From Myxococcales bacterium (lineage in GTDB: Bacteria; Myxococcota_A; Polyangia; Polyangiales; Polyangiaceae), in NCBI GenBank assembly GCA_013297655.1, contig JAAFHV010000001.1, positions 1-64,000 of the forward strand: 64,000 nt of DNA, in the 5' to 3' direction. Numbering within the stretch: the stretch's first letter is position 1; each line of letters begins with the position of its first letter. Under the pieces are notes generated by a model. The model made no database searches. It was not told where the DNA came from and saw only the letters and a list, made by a program, of their open reading frames with translations. A program made the position numbers and the translations under genes. Below are positions 43,345 to 51,687 of this stretch, in pieces.

Positions 43345-44649
43345 TCAGCTCCGCGCGATCGCGGAAGGGGCCGCAGCTCCGCCTCGCGTGAGCGTGAGCA
43401 CCGGGAGCTCGCTCTCGCAGCCGAGGCGAAACGGGTACCAGTGGCCGAACCCGCTCGTCGTGTAAAGCCTTGTCTTTTCGCGAAGATACGCGCCCCAAAG
43501 GTATCCCTCGTCGGTGAGGGGCTCGAAGGCGCTCTTCCCGTTGAAGCCGATCTGTCCGCCGTGGGTGTGCCCCGAGAGCACGAGCGCGACGTCGAGGTTG
43601 GCAGCGGGCACCACCGCTTCCGGACGGTGCGAAAGGAGGAGCCGCGTGTCGCCGCTCGCGCGGACGAGGCTTCGCTCGATCGAGGCGCGGAGCGGGCCAC
43701 GAATGTCGCCGTCCATGCGCCGCGGATCGTCGACCCCGAGGATCGCGACGCGCTCGTCGGCGATGCGCACCGTCTCCGACGCGTCGACCAAGAGGGGTAC
43801 GCCGGCCCTCTCGTAGGTGTCGCGCACGCCGCGGATCGGCTGGAAATACTCATGGTTTCCGAGGCACGCGTAGGTGCCGTAGCGCGGCGCGAGATCGCGC
43901 ACGAGGCGGAGCGCGTCTTCCAAGAGATTGCCGTGCTCCACGAAGTCCCCGGTGAGCACCACCATGTCCGGCTTGTCCTCCGCGAGCGCCTCGAGCGCGC
44001 GCGCCAAATCGTCGAGCTGCCGATACACGCCGAGGTGCACGTCGCTCAGTTGCGCGACGCGAAGCCCCTCCAGCGACGCCGGGAGGCGCGGCAACGTGAG
44101 CACTTGCGACGTCACGCGGACAGGAGAAAACCCGCGCGAAAACCCACGAATACCCACCCCCATCGCCGCCGCCGGCGCCACCGTCGCCGCGAGCGCGAGC
44201 ACGTTGCGCCGCGACACGATCGACGGCTTCGCGACCGCGACCGGCGCTTCGTTCGGCGCTTCGTTCGACGACGCGGCAACCGGCTCCACGACCGGCTCGA
44301 CCTCCGCGCTCCGAGCCTCCACATTCCTCTTCGCGATGCGGTCGTACACGCGGCGCGTGATCGCCACCAACACCGCCGCGACCGGGATCGAGAGCAGCGT
44401 GAGCGCGAGAAACACCGGCGCCGCCGACGACACCGTGATCGCGAAGAGCCCGAGCACGTTGTGATCGTGAAAGGCCGACCACGCCCCGTGCGCCGCGAGC
44501 AGCACCGTGAAGCTCCCGAGCACCGTCGCGAAGAAGCGGCGCGATCCGAACGCCTGCGGCACGAGGAGCCGAACTGCGATCACGTTCATGAGCCAGAGGA
44601 GCAAGTTGAGCCCGAGCGACCAGGTGCCGTGAACGAGGGGATAAATCAT
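43345..44649 (-). CDS. Membrane metallophosphoesterase
   Basis: A 434-residue protein. Four N-terminal membrane helices (about 1-125) are followed by a linker, a further hydrophobic or Tat-like stretch (SRRNVLALAATVAPAAAMG, about 169-187) and a calcineurin-type phosphoesterase domain. The metal motifs are complete: SDVHLG, GDFVEHG, GNHEYF and LSGHTHGGQIG. This layout is that of YaeI/YkoE-like membrane phosphoesterases, which may act on lipid-linked phosphates. The start at 44649 has GGGAG seven bases upstream. Probably an operon with the GlsB-type gene downstream. Confidence 0.88.
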   Translation of the reverse strand: MIYPLVHGTWSLGLNLLLWLMNVIAVRLLVPQAFGSRRFFATVLGSFTVLLAAHGAWSAFHDHNVLGLFAITVSSAAPVFLALTLLSIPVAAVLVAITRRVYDRIAKRNVEARSAEVEPVVEPVAASSNEAPNEAPVAVAKPSIVSRRNVLALAATVAPAAAMGVGIRGFSRGFSPVRVTSQVLTLPRLPASLEGLRVAQLSDVHLGVYRQLDDLARALEALAEDKPDMVVLTGDFVEHGNLLEDALRLVRDLAPRYGTYACLGNHEYFQPIRGVRDTYERAGVPLLVDASETVRIADERVAILGVDDPRRMDGDIRGPLRASIERSLVRASGDTRLLLSHRPEAVVPAANLDVALVLSGHTHGGQIGFNGKSAFEPLTDEGYLWGAYLREKTRLYTTSGFGHWYPFRLGCESELPVLTLTRGGAAAPSAIARS

Positions 44650-44837
44650 CGGAGGCTCCCGGGGCAGGACGAGGCGGCGCGTGCAGCGGTGCGATTCGAC
44701 ATGAACAGAGCTTGGGATGCCCAGGTGGACCCCTCCCCGAACCCACGTGAAACGTCGCGCCATCGCGTGTGAACGTGGTGTGAACGGTCAGCGCGCGAAC
44801 GCCCCGAAGGAGCCCGAAGTCGGGTTACGATCGCGCG

Positions 44838-45530
44838 ATGGCAAAGACGATCCTCGTGTGTGGTCATGGTCCCGGCATCTCCGACGCGGTGGCGAAGAAG
44901 TTCGCCGCGGAGGGGTTCCACGTGGCGCTCGTCGCCCGCAGCGCAGAGAAGCTCGAAGCGGCCGCGAAGGCCCTCGCGGAGAAGGGCGTGACCGCAAAAG
45001 CGTTCCCCGCCGACCTCGGTGATCCTGCCGCCGTGAAGAAGCTCGTCGACGACGTGCGCGCGTCGCTCGGTCCGATCACGATCGTGCATTGGAACGCGTA
45101 CGCCGGCCTCGCGGGCGACTTGCTCACCGCCGACGCGGCCGACCTACGCAAAGCGTTCGACGTGAGCGTGACCGGGCTCGTCGCCGCGGTGCAGGCCTCG
45201 CTCCCCGACCTTCGCGAGCAAAAGGGCACCTCCGCGGTGCTCGTCACCGGCGGCGGCTTCGCGTTCTACGACAAGGCCGTCGACGCCGCTGCGACGCAGT
45301 GGAACGCGATGGGGCTCGCCGTCTCGAAGGCAGCGCAACACAAGCTCGTGGGTCTGCTCTCGGCCAAGCTCGCGAACGACGGTGTCTACGTCGGTGAGGT
45401 GGTGGTGCTCGGAATGGTGAAGGGCACCGCGTTCGACTCCGGCAACGCGACCCTCGATCCGAACGAGATCGCGGCGAAGTTTTGGGAGATCTACGGCGGC
45501 CGCCAAGTGCTCAGCACGAACTTCGGCTGA
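44838..45530 (+). CDS. Short-chain dehydrogenase family protein
   Basis: A 230-residue Rossmann-fold protein. The nucleotide motif reads CGHGPGISDAVAKKFAAEG (the GxxxGxS variant rather than GxxxGIG), with ARSAEKLEAAAKAL after it. The usual NNAG is replaced by NAYAG, and the active-site Ser/Tyr/Lys are unclear: TGGGFAF is followed by SKAAQHK without the expected Tyr. It may be a catalytically altered SDR. It stands alone, divergent from the phosphoesterase, and is followed by a terminator at 45549. Confidence 0.8.
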   Translation: MAKTILVCGHGPGISDAVAKKFAAEGFHVALVARSAEKLEAAAKALAEKGVTAKAFPADLGDPAAVKKLVDDVRASLGPITIVHWNAYAGLAGDLLTADAADLRKAFDVSVTGLVAAVQASLPDLREQKGTSAVLVTGGGFAFYDKAVDAAATQWNAMGLAVSKAAQHKLVGLLSAKLANDGVYVGEVVVLGMVKGTAFDSGNATLDPNEIAAKFWEIYGGRQVLSTNFG

Positions 45531-45548
45531 GCCTGGGTGAAACGCGAG

Positions 45549-45592
45549 CGCGCGACCACGAGCCCGTCGTGGTTTCGCGCGTTCTCGTTTTG
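45549..45592 (+). terminator. Intrinsic terminator after the SDR gene
   Basis: The stem pairs CGCGCGACCACGA with TCGTGG and TCGCGCG (two-base bulge), loop GCCCG, followed by TTCTCGTTTTGG. It begins 19 bases after the SDR stop. Confidence 0.6.
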
Positions 45593-45750
45593 GACCGCGA
45601 CTTCGTGCGCGAACGACGCGCGACGCACGAGGTTCGGATCGGTCGCGCCGACGGCCACGTGCCGCTCTTCGGTGCAATCTACACGCAGCGCGGCACGATC
45701 CGACGTACCCACGATCACGGGGAAATAACCTTATCGTTCGTGCTGCTTCT

Positions 45751-46347
45751 TCAGAACGTGCCGCCGAGTGGGAGCACGAACCCGGGCGCGTCGTTCGAGA
45801 AGCCGGGCAACGGCGCGCTCGCCCACGTGGGCGTTCGCACGGCAGGGTGATCGAGCTCGAGCGATCGGAGCGGCGGCAGACGCCCGTTGTTCGAGTTGAG
45901 GATCATCACGAGCCCCACCGCCGCGACGACGAGGCCCACGCCGCTCGTGACGCCTCCGGCGACGAGGAGGCCGGTGTTCTTGCCGCCGGTGTTCCCTTTC
46001 GGCTTGAGGCCCGCGCCGAGCAAGACCATCACGGTGCCGGTGACGGTGATCGCCCCTCCCGTGATGAGCAGCACGAGCCCCGTCGTGCGCTCCGACGAGC
46101 GACCCGAGCCTCCCGACGATCCACCGGAGCCACCACCACCGCCGTCGGAAGAACCCTTGCTCGAGGTCTCGCCGGACCCTTTTTTCTTCGGGGGCGGAGG
46201 CGGAAGGTCGACGCCTCCGGAGCCTCCCGATTTTGGCGGCGGCGGCGGCAGATCGACAGTGCTCTTTTTGGGCGGCGGCGGCGGCGGCAGCGCGACGTCG
46301 GCGTGCACGACCGTGGGGAGCGACGCCGAGAGGAACACGCTCGTCAT
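45751..46347 (-). CDS. Proline-rich exported protein with two membrane helices
   Basis: A 198-residue protein. A short signal-like start (MTSVFLSASLPTVVHADV) is followed by three polyproline blocks (LPPPPPPKK, LPPPPPKSGG, LPPPPPKKKGS), a Gly/Ser-rich stretch, then two hydrophobic helices (LVLLITGGAITVTGTVMVLL and GVGLVVAAVGLVMIL) and a short tail. The polyproline blocks may be a spacer or bind partners. The start is uncertain: ATG at 46497 in the same frame adds 50 residues. Neither has a ribosome site. No family recognised. Divergent from the DUF362 gene. Confidence 0.6.
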   Translation of the reverse strand: MTSVFLSASLPTVVHADVALPPPPPPKKSTVDLPPPPPKSGGSGGVDLPPPPPKKKGSGETSSKGSSDGGGGGSGGSSGGSGRSSERTTGLVLLITGGAITVTGTVMVLLGAGLKPKGNTGGKNTGLLVAGGVTSGVGLVVAAVGLVMILNSNNGRLPPLRSLELDHPAVRTPTWASAPLPGFSNDAPGFVLPLGGTF

Positions 46348-46495
46348 CAGAATCGAAACGCCGCGCCGCGCGTTCGAGCCCTCTCGCGCTCGGCTCGCCC
46401 GCCGCGGGCATTCCCGCTTCGTGGGGGGCGCGTCCGTGGCAGAGGAGAGCGCAGGGACACGGGGGCTCGTCGGAAGAGATACGTTCGGAGGACGC

Positions 46496-48571
46496 ATGAA
46501 GGCTGGTGTTCGAAACGTAGCGCGGAACCGGGGACGGTGGATTCTCTCGATCGCGCTCGCCGCGGGGGCGTGCAAAGACCCACCGCAGCCCACCTCCACG
46601 GACGCGGGCCCGGTCACTCCTCCCGCGACCAGCTCCGCGAGCGCCGCGCCCTCGAGCGCGTCGTCTGCTCCGGCCGACGTGACGAGCGGCGCTTCCAGCA
46701 CGTGGACCGAGGGCCCGTCGGTGATGACGGGAGGCTCCGTCGACGCGGAAGCCCTACGAAAGAAGGCCCACGCGCGGATCGACAAGGACACCTCTGCGGT
46801 GCACCTGCTCGAAGGTGGGACCGCGCGCGAGCTGGGGCAACGCGCCTGCGAGGCGGCGGTACCGAAGCGCCCCGCCGACACGAAGGTGCTCATCAAGCCG
46901 AACATCGGCGGCTTCGAGTGGTTCAAGGACCCCGAGAAGAGCGGCGGCGACGACGGCCTCCACGGGCGCATCACCGACCCCGAGTTCGTGCGCGGCATCA
47001 TCCATTGCCTGAAGGCGCGCGGGCACACCAAGATCACGATCGCGGAGGGTTGGGGCGCGACGCACGCGGATTGGGTGCATCTTGCACGTGCATCCGGCTA
47101 CGAGGCGATGACACGCGACGAGGGTGTGAAGCTCGTCGCGATGGACGACGACGGCGTGTTCGACGTGGAGGGCGACACCCCGGGCAAGCCCCTCGCGCTC
47201 CGCGGCATGGAGAAGACGCACGTGCCCACGCTGCTCATCCCGAAGGTCCTCGCCGAGCACCTCGACGGCGGGCTCTACATCTCCGCGCCCAAGGTGAAGG
47301 TGCACCGCTACGGCGTATTTTCAGCGTCGATCAAGGGCATGCAGGGCACCGTGATGATGTCCGACAAGTCGCCCGCGTTCCGACAAAAGTCGCGCATGCA
47401 TCGCGAGATCGGGGCCGCCCTCGCCGCAGAGAAGAAGGGTGAGCCGGGCGCACGAAAGACGTACGTGAAGTCGCTCGAGACGTTCGCCGAGCGCATCGCG
47501 GACGTGCTCGAGATCGAAGCGCCGCACGTGGTGCTCGCGGAGGGGGCTCCCGCGATGGGCGGCGACGGCTTCGGGCGCCAATGGCCCGCAAAAGAGCGCG
47601 TCGCGATCGCGGGCACGAACCCCATTTTGGTCGATCGTGTGGTGGCGCAGTATCTCGGATTTTGGCACTCCAAAGCGCTCGCGAAGGAGCTCGAGGGCCA
47701 CGAGACCTCTCCCCTCCTCACCGTCGCGGCGAAGCGCTTCGGGATCGACATCGAGAGCCCCACCCTCGCCGGCAACGGCGCCGCGCTCCTCGGCTCTCCG
47801 CGCCCGGCCCACCTCCTCGGCATGGCGGGATTCGAGATCCACGAGGGCGGCGGGGTGGAGGTGAAGCCCCGCGTCGCGAGCGCCGAGCCGAGCCTCCGAA
47901 GCGACGACGCCGGCGCGACGGAGCCCGCAAAAAACAAGGACGAAACCATCGTTCACGCGATCCATTTCGGCGCGAGCGATGCGCCCAAGATCGACGGCGC
48001 GATCGACGCTTCGTGGGCGAAGGCGACGAAGGTTCGTTGGGACACGGATTGGTCCGGCAAGAAGACCGGCACGTTCACCTCGGCGCGTTTCGGGTGGAGC
48101 GAAGGCGCGCTCTACGTGCTGTGGGAGCTCGAGGGCGCGGGCCTCTTCACCGACACCACGCGTCCGATCGCGACGGAGCGATCGCGTCTTTACCAGGAAG
48201 ATTGCGTCGAGCTCTTTCTGACTCCCGATCCTCGGCACACGTCGCGTTACTTCGAGATCGAGGCTGGGCCTTACGGGCATTGGTTCGACATCGACGTCGA
48301 CCGCGCCCACAAGCGGGAGGACGTGGCCTGGTCGAGCGGCGTGAAGGTGGGCACGACCCGCGACGCCGAGAAGAAGACCGCGATCATCGAGACCGCGATG
48401 AGCGCCCCCGACGTGACGACCGCGCTCCGAGCGAACGCGAAGCTGCCGGTGGGGCTCTATCGCATGGAGGGCCGCACCGATCGTAAGTACCTCGCGTACC
48501 GCCCCACCCTCACCGCGAAGCCGAATTTCCACGTCCCCGAGGCGTTCGCCACGTTGTCGCTGGACCCATAG
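46496..48571 (+). CDS. DUF362 lipoprotein with C-terminal CBM9-like domain
   Basis: A 691-residue lipoprotein (LSIALAAGAC, Cys26) with a Ser/Ala/Pro linker. Residues about 120-440 carry a DUF362 domain: VLIKPNIGGFEWFKDPEK, TIAEGWGATHADW, LYISAPKVKVHRYGVFSASI, AEGAPAMGGDGFGRQW and AGTNPILVDRVVAQYLGF. The rest (about 490-690) resembles the family 9 carbohydrate-binding fold used in surface sugar-active proteins (PKIDGAIDASWAKATKVRWD, ARFGWSEGALYVLWE, EDCVELFLTPD). It probably acts at the cell surface; DUF362 activity is unknown. GGAGGACGC precedes the ATG. The macrodomain gene starts eight bases after its stop. Confidence 0.82.
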   Translation: MKAGVRNVARNRGRWILSIALAAGACKDPPQPTSTDAGPVTPPATSSASAAPSSASSAPADVTSGASSTWTEGPSVMTGGSVDAEALRKKAHARIDKDTSAVHLLEGGTARELGQRACEAAVPKRPADTKVLIKPNIGGFEWFKDPEKSGGDDGLHGRITDPEFVRGIIHCLKARGHTKITIAEGWGATHADWVHLARASGYEAMTRDEGVKLVAMDDDGVFDVEGDTPGKPLALRGMEKTHVPTLLIPKVLAEHLDGGLYISAPKVKVHRYGVFSASIKGMQGTVMMSDKSPAFRQKSRMHREIGAALAAEKKGEPGARKTYVKSLETFAERIADVLEIEAPHVVLAEGAPAMGGDGFGRQWPAKERVAIAGTNPILVDRVVAQYLGFWHSKALAKELEGHETSPLLTVAAKRFGIDIESPTLAGNGAALLGSPRPAHLLGMAGFEIHEGGGVEVKPRVASAEPSLRSDDAGATEPAKNKDETIVHAIHFGASDAPKIDGAIDASWAKATKVRWDTDWSGKKTGTFTSARFGWSEGALYVLWELEGAGLFTDTTRPIATERSRLYQEDCVELFLTPDPRHTSRYFEIEAGPYGHWFDIDVDRAHKREDVAWSSGVKVGTTRDAEKKTAIIETAMSAPDVTTALRANAKLPVGLYRMEGRTDRKYLAYRPTLTAKPNFHVPEAFATLSLDP

Positions 48572-48579
48572 ACGGAGCG

Positions 48580-49116
48580 ATGGACGCGCCCTCGAACGAC
48601 GTGAAGCTGCACTTGGTCGACCAGGATCGGGCGGTCGTCGCGGCCTGGCGCGTGCACTTTGCACCTTTTCCGGAGGTCACGATCGCGGAAGGCGATCTCC
48701 TCGCCGTGGCGCGCCACGCGGTGGTCTCGCCGGCGAACGGCTATGGCTTCATGGATGGCGGGATCGATCGAGCGTACGCCGCATTTTTCGGTCCGAGGCT
48801 CGAGGCTTTGGTCGTCGACATGACGCGCCTTCGTCCCGAGGGCCACCTCCCGGTCGGCGCCGCCGAGCTCGTACCTACCGGCCACGCGCGCATCCCGTAT
48901 CTCATCGTCGCGCCGACGGTGCTCCTCCCCGAGCACGTCCCCGCGCTCAACGCACAGAGAGCCCTTCGCGCCGTCCTCCGCGTCGCCTCACGATCCCCCC
49001 ACCTCGTCCCCGAAGTGTATTGCCCTGGGCTCGCCACCGGCGTCGGAGCGGTCAGCCCCGACGAAGCCGCCCACCACATGGCCGCCGCGTACGCCGCGTG
49101 GAGAATTCCCCGTTAG
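48580..49116 (+). CDS. Macrodomain protein
   Basis: A 178-residue macrodomain, an ADP-ribose-binding fold. The loop VVSPANGYGFMDGGIDRAYA is the hallmark (usually SPANxxGxxGGGVDxAI), with GHARIPYLIVAPT and YCPGLATGVGAVSPDEAAHH as later conserved parts. Two features differ from the canonical enzyme: FMDGGID replaces the usual triple glycine, and the distal loop reads GLATGVGAV. It may bind ADP-ribose or a related ligand, or hydrolyse it. It is eight bases downstream of the DUF362 gene with GGAGCG before the ATG, so they form an operon. No signal peptide. Confidence 0.82.
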   Translation: MDAPSNDVKLHLVDQDRAVVAAWRVHFAPFPEVTIAEGDLLAVARHAVVSPANGYGFMDGGIDRAYAAFFGPRLEALVVDMTRLRPEGHLPVGAAELVPTGHARIPYLIVAPTVLLPEHVPALNAQRALRAVLRVASRSPHLVPEVYCPGLATGVGAVSPDEAAHHMAAAYAAWRIPR

Positions 49117-49190
49117 TCCGTGCGCGAGCTTCGGCCGCGCGGCGGGATGGAGGCAACGTACCTGACGAGAGAGGCGCGGAGGTTGAAACC

Positions 49191-49433
49191 ATGCGCACCG
49201 TTCTTCTCGTTCCTGCCGTTGCCGTACTCCTTCTCGCCGGCTGCAGTGCCCCTGACGAGCCCGCCCCATTCGAGACAGCGGCTGGTGCGTCCAGGCCACC
49301 GTCCAACTTCCTCGCAGCGTCGACGGACGCGGAAACCTGCTCTGCAAATGATTCGCTGCACTCTCCCGCTGCTCGTCGCGTTGGCGCTCTTGGGCTGCGC
49401 GCCCGTCGTACCGGCGAAGTCCGTACCGTGTGA
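49191..49433 (+). CDS. Short lipoprotein, possibly truncated
   Basis: An 80-residue frame with a strong ribosome site (GGAGGTTGAAACC before the ATG) and a good lipoprotein signal (AVAVLLLAGC, Cys18). After about 40 residues the sequence becomes Arg-rich and overlaps the start of the next lipoprotein in another frame, so the C-terminal half is unlikely to be native. It may be the remaining head of a gene cut by the insertion or fusion of the following one. Confidence 0.4.
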   Translation: MRTVLLVPAVAVLLLAGCSAPDEPAPFETAAGASRPPSNFLAASTDAETCSANDSLHSPAARRVGALGLRARRTGEVRTV

Positions 49434-50367
49434 GCGCGCCGTTCCCGCGAGGAAAGGGGCGCAGTACGCGATCGGACCGGGCGAGTCGGACTGGCTCGTT
49501 CGGCCTCCGCCGCCACCACCCTTCCTCGTCGACGGGAAAGCCTTTCGCGCGGAGCTACCCGTCAGCGTTCAGGAAGATACGCGCGACGACGTCGTCACGT
49601 TCGTCCTCGGCGAGGATACGCGGTTCGGCCCGCCGCGAGAGGCCTCGAAGACCCCTGCCGACATCGCCACCGATGCGCTCGACTTCGTGCGCGACCACTC
49701 CAAATCTCTCGCCCTCCCTCCCCTCACCACGTTCGCCGCCGATGCTCCCGATCCCGCCCATCCGAAGCAAATCGTGTGGCGCGGAGAGGCGACACCGAAC
49801 GCCGACTCTCCTTGCGCAAAAGTCCAAATTCGGCTCGAGTTTCTTACGACACGAACCAGCGGACACCCAACCGTCGTCCGGCGAAAGTGCGTCCCCGGCG
49901 CCGGGGACGGACCTCGCTTCGTGGGGCGGTACGTTGCCTTGCACCGGCAGAATGGGCAGAGTGCTCTTCTTCTGCCACGGCAGCGCCATCGTGCGCGGCG
50001 AAAGCACCTTCGTCGATTGGTATCGCGACGTCTACGCCGGCACTCCGGACAACCCCGGACAGCGGCCTCGATTCCTCTTTACCCTGCCCCCTCGCGACAC
50101 CCTGCCCCCTCGCGACGTCGAGGCCGCGATGCTCGACGCGATCGACGCCGCTCGCATTCTCCGCAGTGGCCCCATCCTCAACTACATGCCGCCGCTCGTC
50201 GCGCCGGTGCCAAACACGGGCGCTACGCGTTCTGCGTGGCCTACGTGCCGGAGGTCGGGAACACCTCCACGCTCGGCATTACCAACTTCGAGGAGCGCGG
50301 CGCGGCCACGCTCCCGATCGTGCACATTCGGGAGTGGCTCGGCTCGTATGGGTCGGGGCCGGATTGA
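49348..50367 (+). pseudogene. Lipoprotein gene with two compensating frameshifts
   Basis: It starts with a good lipoprotein signal (LLVALALLGC) at 49348 and reads well to KCVPG (about 49900). The protein-like reading then continues in another frame (GRMGRVLFFCHGSAIVRGES, TFVDWYRDVYAGTPDNPG, PILNYMPPLVAPVP) up to about 50210, and returns to the first frame for GRYAFCVAYVPEVGN, ITNFEERGAATLPIVHIREW and the stop. The first shift is near 49950-49965, the second near 50215-50225. In between, the original frame is Arg-rich nonsense. Joined, it would give about 340 residues of unknown function. Either a pseudogene or a sequencing error pair. Confidence 0.65.
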
Positions 50368-50415
50368 GCGCGAACGAACGCGAGTGAAGCGGCAATCCCT
50401 ACGCCCCAACGCCCC

Positions 50416-51510
50416 TCAACACGAGCAGCCGTAGGTGCGCACCTCGAGGCGACGGACCTCGGTGTCCTTGCTGCCGACGTGGCTCTCCGGAAACACGAGC
50501 TCGACGCCCTCTTCTCCTGCCACGACGCCCTGAAGCTCACCCGTGAACCCGTCGAGCACACGCACCACCTCGAGGCCGTGGTCGGTCTCGCGGAACAACA
50601 CAGAGAGCTCGGCGCCGAAGTCGCCGCAGCCGGCCCCGGTGCCCGCCGCGACGAACACGTAGCGCGCGCCGTCGAGCGTGGTCGTCGTCACGCGTGGGCT
50701 CGCCTCGGCGTGCTGCTCCCAACGCGCCGCCGTCTCCGTCGACTCGGTTTCGCGAGCAAATTCGAGGTATTCCGTGGCGTGCTGGGCGTACTCGGGCATC
50801 GCGCGGAGCGCCGTGAGGGCGCTCGCGGAGGTCGTGTCGTCGGCGGTCGTGATCGCCGCGCTGGTCGGCATCGCGCGGGTCGTCGCGAACGTCGCGTCCT
50901 TGCACGCGCCGATCGGGCGGAGCGTCGCGGCGAGCACCACGCTGCCGTCGACCATGTCCCACGCCTCGTCGGCGAGCTCGTCGCGGGAGGGCGCCGCGAT
51001 GGGCTTGTCGTTCTCGTCGCGGCCCTCGCCGGCCCAGCGCGTCGTGGCCTCACCGTCCGGGCTCACGCGGCCCACGAACGCGAGGCCATCGACGATCGCC
51101 TCGCATACCGCGCCGGTCGCGTTTCGGAGCCGAACGCGGCTGCCGATCGCGCCGACATGCGCCTTCGCGGCGTGGTCCAAATCGACCGCGCGCTTCACGG
51201 CATAGATGCCCTCGTCCTTCGCGCTGACGACCTCGGGTTTGCCGAGGGCGAGGGCCAGGTTCGGCGCTTCGTCGAGCACGAGGTACGGACGGCCCCCGGT
51301 GTGGAACACGAGCGCGCTCTCGAGCGGAGCCTTCGCCACCTCGGACTCCACCGGCGCCTCGTCGACCGCGAACGCAGGCGCTTCGAGCGTGACGACAGGA
51401 TCGCTCTCGTGGACGTCTTCACGCGACGCTCCGAGGTCGTCGGCCATCGGCGACGAGCACGCCACACCGAGCACCGCGAGCACGAGACCGAACGAGAATC
51501 GCGTTTTCAT
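50416..51510 (-). CDS. Predicted lipoprotein of unknown function
   Basis: A 364-residue lipoprotein (LVLAVLGVAC, Cys18). The N-terminal part has acidic linker sequence, the middle has strands typical of a small beta domain (YLVLDEAPNLALALGKPEV, RVRLRNATGAVCEAIVDGLA), and the C-terminal part another (ARYVFVAAGTGAGCGDFGAE, LSVLFRETDHGLEVVRVLDG), ending in a CSC. No known family. The start at 51510 has AAGGA about nine bases upstream. It is divergent from the DUF2071 gene. Confidence 0.7.
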   Translation of the reverse strand: MKTRFSFGLVLAVLGVACSSPMADDLGASREDVHESDPVVTLEAPAFAVDEAPVESEVAKAPLESALVFHTGGRPYLVLDEAPNLALALGKPEVVSAKDEGIYAVKRAVDLDHAAKAHVGAIGSRVRLRNATGAVCEAIVDGLAFVGRVSPDGEATTRWAGEGRDENDKPIAAPSRDELADEAWDMVDGSVVLAATLRPIGACKDATFATTRAMPTSAAITTADDTTSASALTALRAMPEYAQHATEYLEFARETESTETAARWEQHAEASPRVTTTTLDGARYVFVAAGTGAGCGDFGAELSVLFRETDHGLEVVRVLDGFTGELQGVVAGEEGVELVFPESHVGSKDTEVRRLEVRTYGCSC

Positions 51511-51687
51511 GGGAGACGTCCTTCGCAAACGGCAGGCCATCCACAAAAGTACATGGTTTCGCGCAGTTCCACACGACCGAATTCCACGAGCGTGGGCGCC
51601 GTGGCACAGCCGCCGTATCTGGCCACACACACGGCGCCGCGCCGCTCTTTTGGGTGAACGTGGCGCGCGTACTACAGTCCACGTTGC

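Noticed and set aside
45593-45750. Plus-strand frame after the SDR terminator
   Set aside because: Ser/Thr/Arg-rich shadow without ribosome site or domain, partly opposite the proline-rich protein.
25639-49116. DarT/DarG-like toxin-antitoxin system using the PARG or the macrodomain
   Set aside because: No DarT-type ADP-ribosyltransferase is adjacent to either gene, and the PARG partner has no recognisable transferase motif.
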